This document shows, piece after piece, positions 63,214 to 64,000 of a stretch of DNA of 64,000 nt. A program made the position numbers and the translations under genes. The number at the start of each line of letters is the position of its first letter. Position 1 is the stretch's first letter. Under the pieces are notes generated by a model. The model was given only the letters and a program-made list of their open reading frames with translations. It searched no databases and was not told where the DNA came from. The stretch lies in NCBI RefSeq assembly GCF_011752625.1, contig NZ_VWXD01000004.1:310001-374000 (forward strand), read 5' to 3'. This DNA comes from Candidatus Pantoea formicae (GTDB lineage Bacteria > Pseudomonadota > Gammaproteobacteria > Enterobacterales > Enterobacteriaceae).

Positions 63214-63291
63214 TCAATACAATCTTCATCCTTCCCCTCGCATCGCTTGCTATTCTTTCTGGCATAACCTGTTGCCTGCGAGTGAAAAAAT

Positions 63292-64000
63292 ATGACCACC
63301 CCGTTGCTGATTGCTCAAACGCCTGACATCCAGTTATCCCTGCTTTCCAATATGGCGAACCGCCACGGCTTAATCACTGGTGCCACCGGCACCGGTAAAA
63401 CCGTGACGCTGCAAAAAATCGCCGAGTCTTTCTCCAATATCGGCGTACCGGTGTTTATGGCCGACGTCAAAGGCGATCTCACTGGCGTGGCGACCGCCGG
63501 TGAAGGCTCGGAAAAGTTACTGGCGCGGTTGGAAAAGATTGGCGTCACCGACTGGCAGGCCCAGAAGAATCCGGTGATGGTATGGGATATTTTTGCCGAG
63601 AAAGGCCATCCGGTGCGCGCCACGGTATCCGACCTGGGTCCGCTGCTGCTGGCACGCTTGCTCAACCTTAATGAAGTGCAATCGGGCGTGCTGCAAATCA
63701 TCTTCCGCATCGCCGACGATCAAGGTTTATTGCTGCTGGACTTCAAAGATTTGCGCGCTATGACGCAATACATTGGCGATAACGCCAAATCCTTCCAGAC
63801 ACAGTACGGCAACATTAACAGCGCCTCGGTAGGTGCCATCCAGCGCGGCTTACTGGCGCTGGAACAACAAGGCGCTGAGCACTTCTTCGGCGAGCCGATG
63901 TTGGATATCCGTGACTGGATGCGCTGCGACAGTGAAGGCAAAGGCTTCATCAACATCCTGTCCGCTGAGAAGCTGTATCAGATGCCCAAACTCTATGCCA
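63292..64000 (+). CDS. yjgR: HerA-like ATPase YjgR, DUF853 (C-terminus outside window)
   Basis: The first 236 codons of a YjgR-type protein. Walker [21 protein letters not shown] (about residues 26-45) is followed by [16 protein letters not shown] and [40 protein letters not shown], all typical of DUF853. The family is related to the HerA/FtsK DNA-translocase ATPases; the role in vivo is unknown. In E. coli yjgR also lies near leuX, so this part of the chromosome keeps an ancestral neighbourhood. Confidence 0.93.
   Translation, partial: MTTPLLIAQTPDIQLSLLSNMANRHGLITGATGTGKTVTLQKIAESFSNIGVPVFMADVKGDLTGVATAGEGSEKLLARLEKIGVTDWQAQKNPVMVWDIFAEKGHPVRATVSDLGPLLLARLLNLNEVQSGVLQIIFRIADDQGLLLLDFKDLRAMTQYIGDNAKSFQTQYGNINSASVGAIQRGLLALEQQGAEHFFGEPMLDIRDWMRCDSEGKGFINILSAEKLYQMPKLYA

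Noticed and set aside
1..64000. CRISPR arrays, rRNA genes, intact insertion sequences or prophage genes
   Set aside because: No regularly spaced repeats, no rRNA-like sequence and no transposase, integrase or phage structural frame was seen.

Overview
The window is chromosomal DNA of an enterobacterium. Gene content and protein similarity recalled from memory point to the Erwiniaceae (Pantoea/Erwinia/Mixta type): an E. coli-like flhDC-motAB-cheAW order, YecA, MarC, YjjA and YjgR orthologues, a leuX-type tRNA-Leu(CAA), and a three-subunit membrane gluconate-type dehydrogenase typical of plant-associated genera. The genus is inference; no rRNA or housekeeping marker is present to settle it.

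Region 1 (1-5.7 kb) is ordinary chromosome: a truncated NlpA/MetQ-type binding protein behind a 2-oxoglutarate/Fe(II) oxygenase, yecA, a DUF1176 exported protein, a LysR regulator divergent from a flavodoxin-fold quinone reductase, and a DUF1493 protein.

Region 2 (5.8-48.1 kb) is a complete, uninterrupted flagellar and chemotaxis system in one block: cheW-cheA-motB-motA-flhC-flhD, fliA, a chemoreceptor gene, flgL-K-J-I-H-G-F-E-D-C-B (all minus strand), flgA and flgM-flgN (plus), fliT-fliS-fliD (minus), fliC (plus), a ToxR/MarT-like plus FidL-like membrane regulator pair (plus), fliR-Q-P-O-N-M-L, then fliK-J-I-H-G-F (minus), and fliE-cheR-cheB-cheY-cheZ-flhB-flhA-flhE (plus). It encodes master regulator, sigma-28, anti-sigma, export apparatus, rod, hook, filament, chaperones, stator, switch and chemotaxis pathway. 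fliZ is absent and fliA sits beside flhDC instead of fliC. Four putative FliA promoters (upstream of fliC, fliD, flgK and flgM) share an exact 15-nt spacer and the core CCGATG, a variant of the E. coli GCCGATAA element.

Region 3 (48.1-51.6 kb) looks like a junction and accessory patch: an orphan membrane protein, a 3' fragment of a second flhE, an AraC/GyrI-like regulator, and an AT-rich pair (HExxH metalloprotease-like protein plus lipoprotein) that resembles an orphan T6SS effector/immunity pair, lying just beyond the 3' end of tRNA-Leu(CAA).

Region 4 (51.6-64 kb) returns to chromosome: yjjA, a MocR regulator divergent from a GNAT/azoreductase/AhpD-like operon, an acidic protein of unknown function, marC, palindromic and direct intergenic repeats, the cytochrome c/GMC/Tat-exported three-subunit dehydrogenase, a family 5 solute-binding protein and the start of yjgR. 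No rRNA, CRISPR array, intact insertion sequence or integrase was seen.
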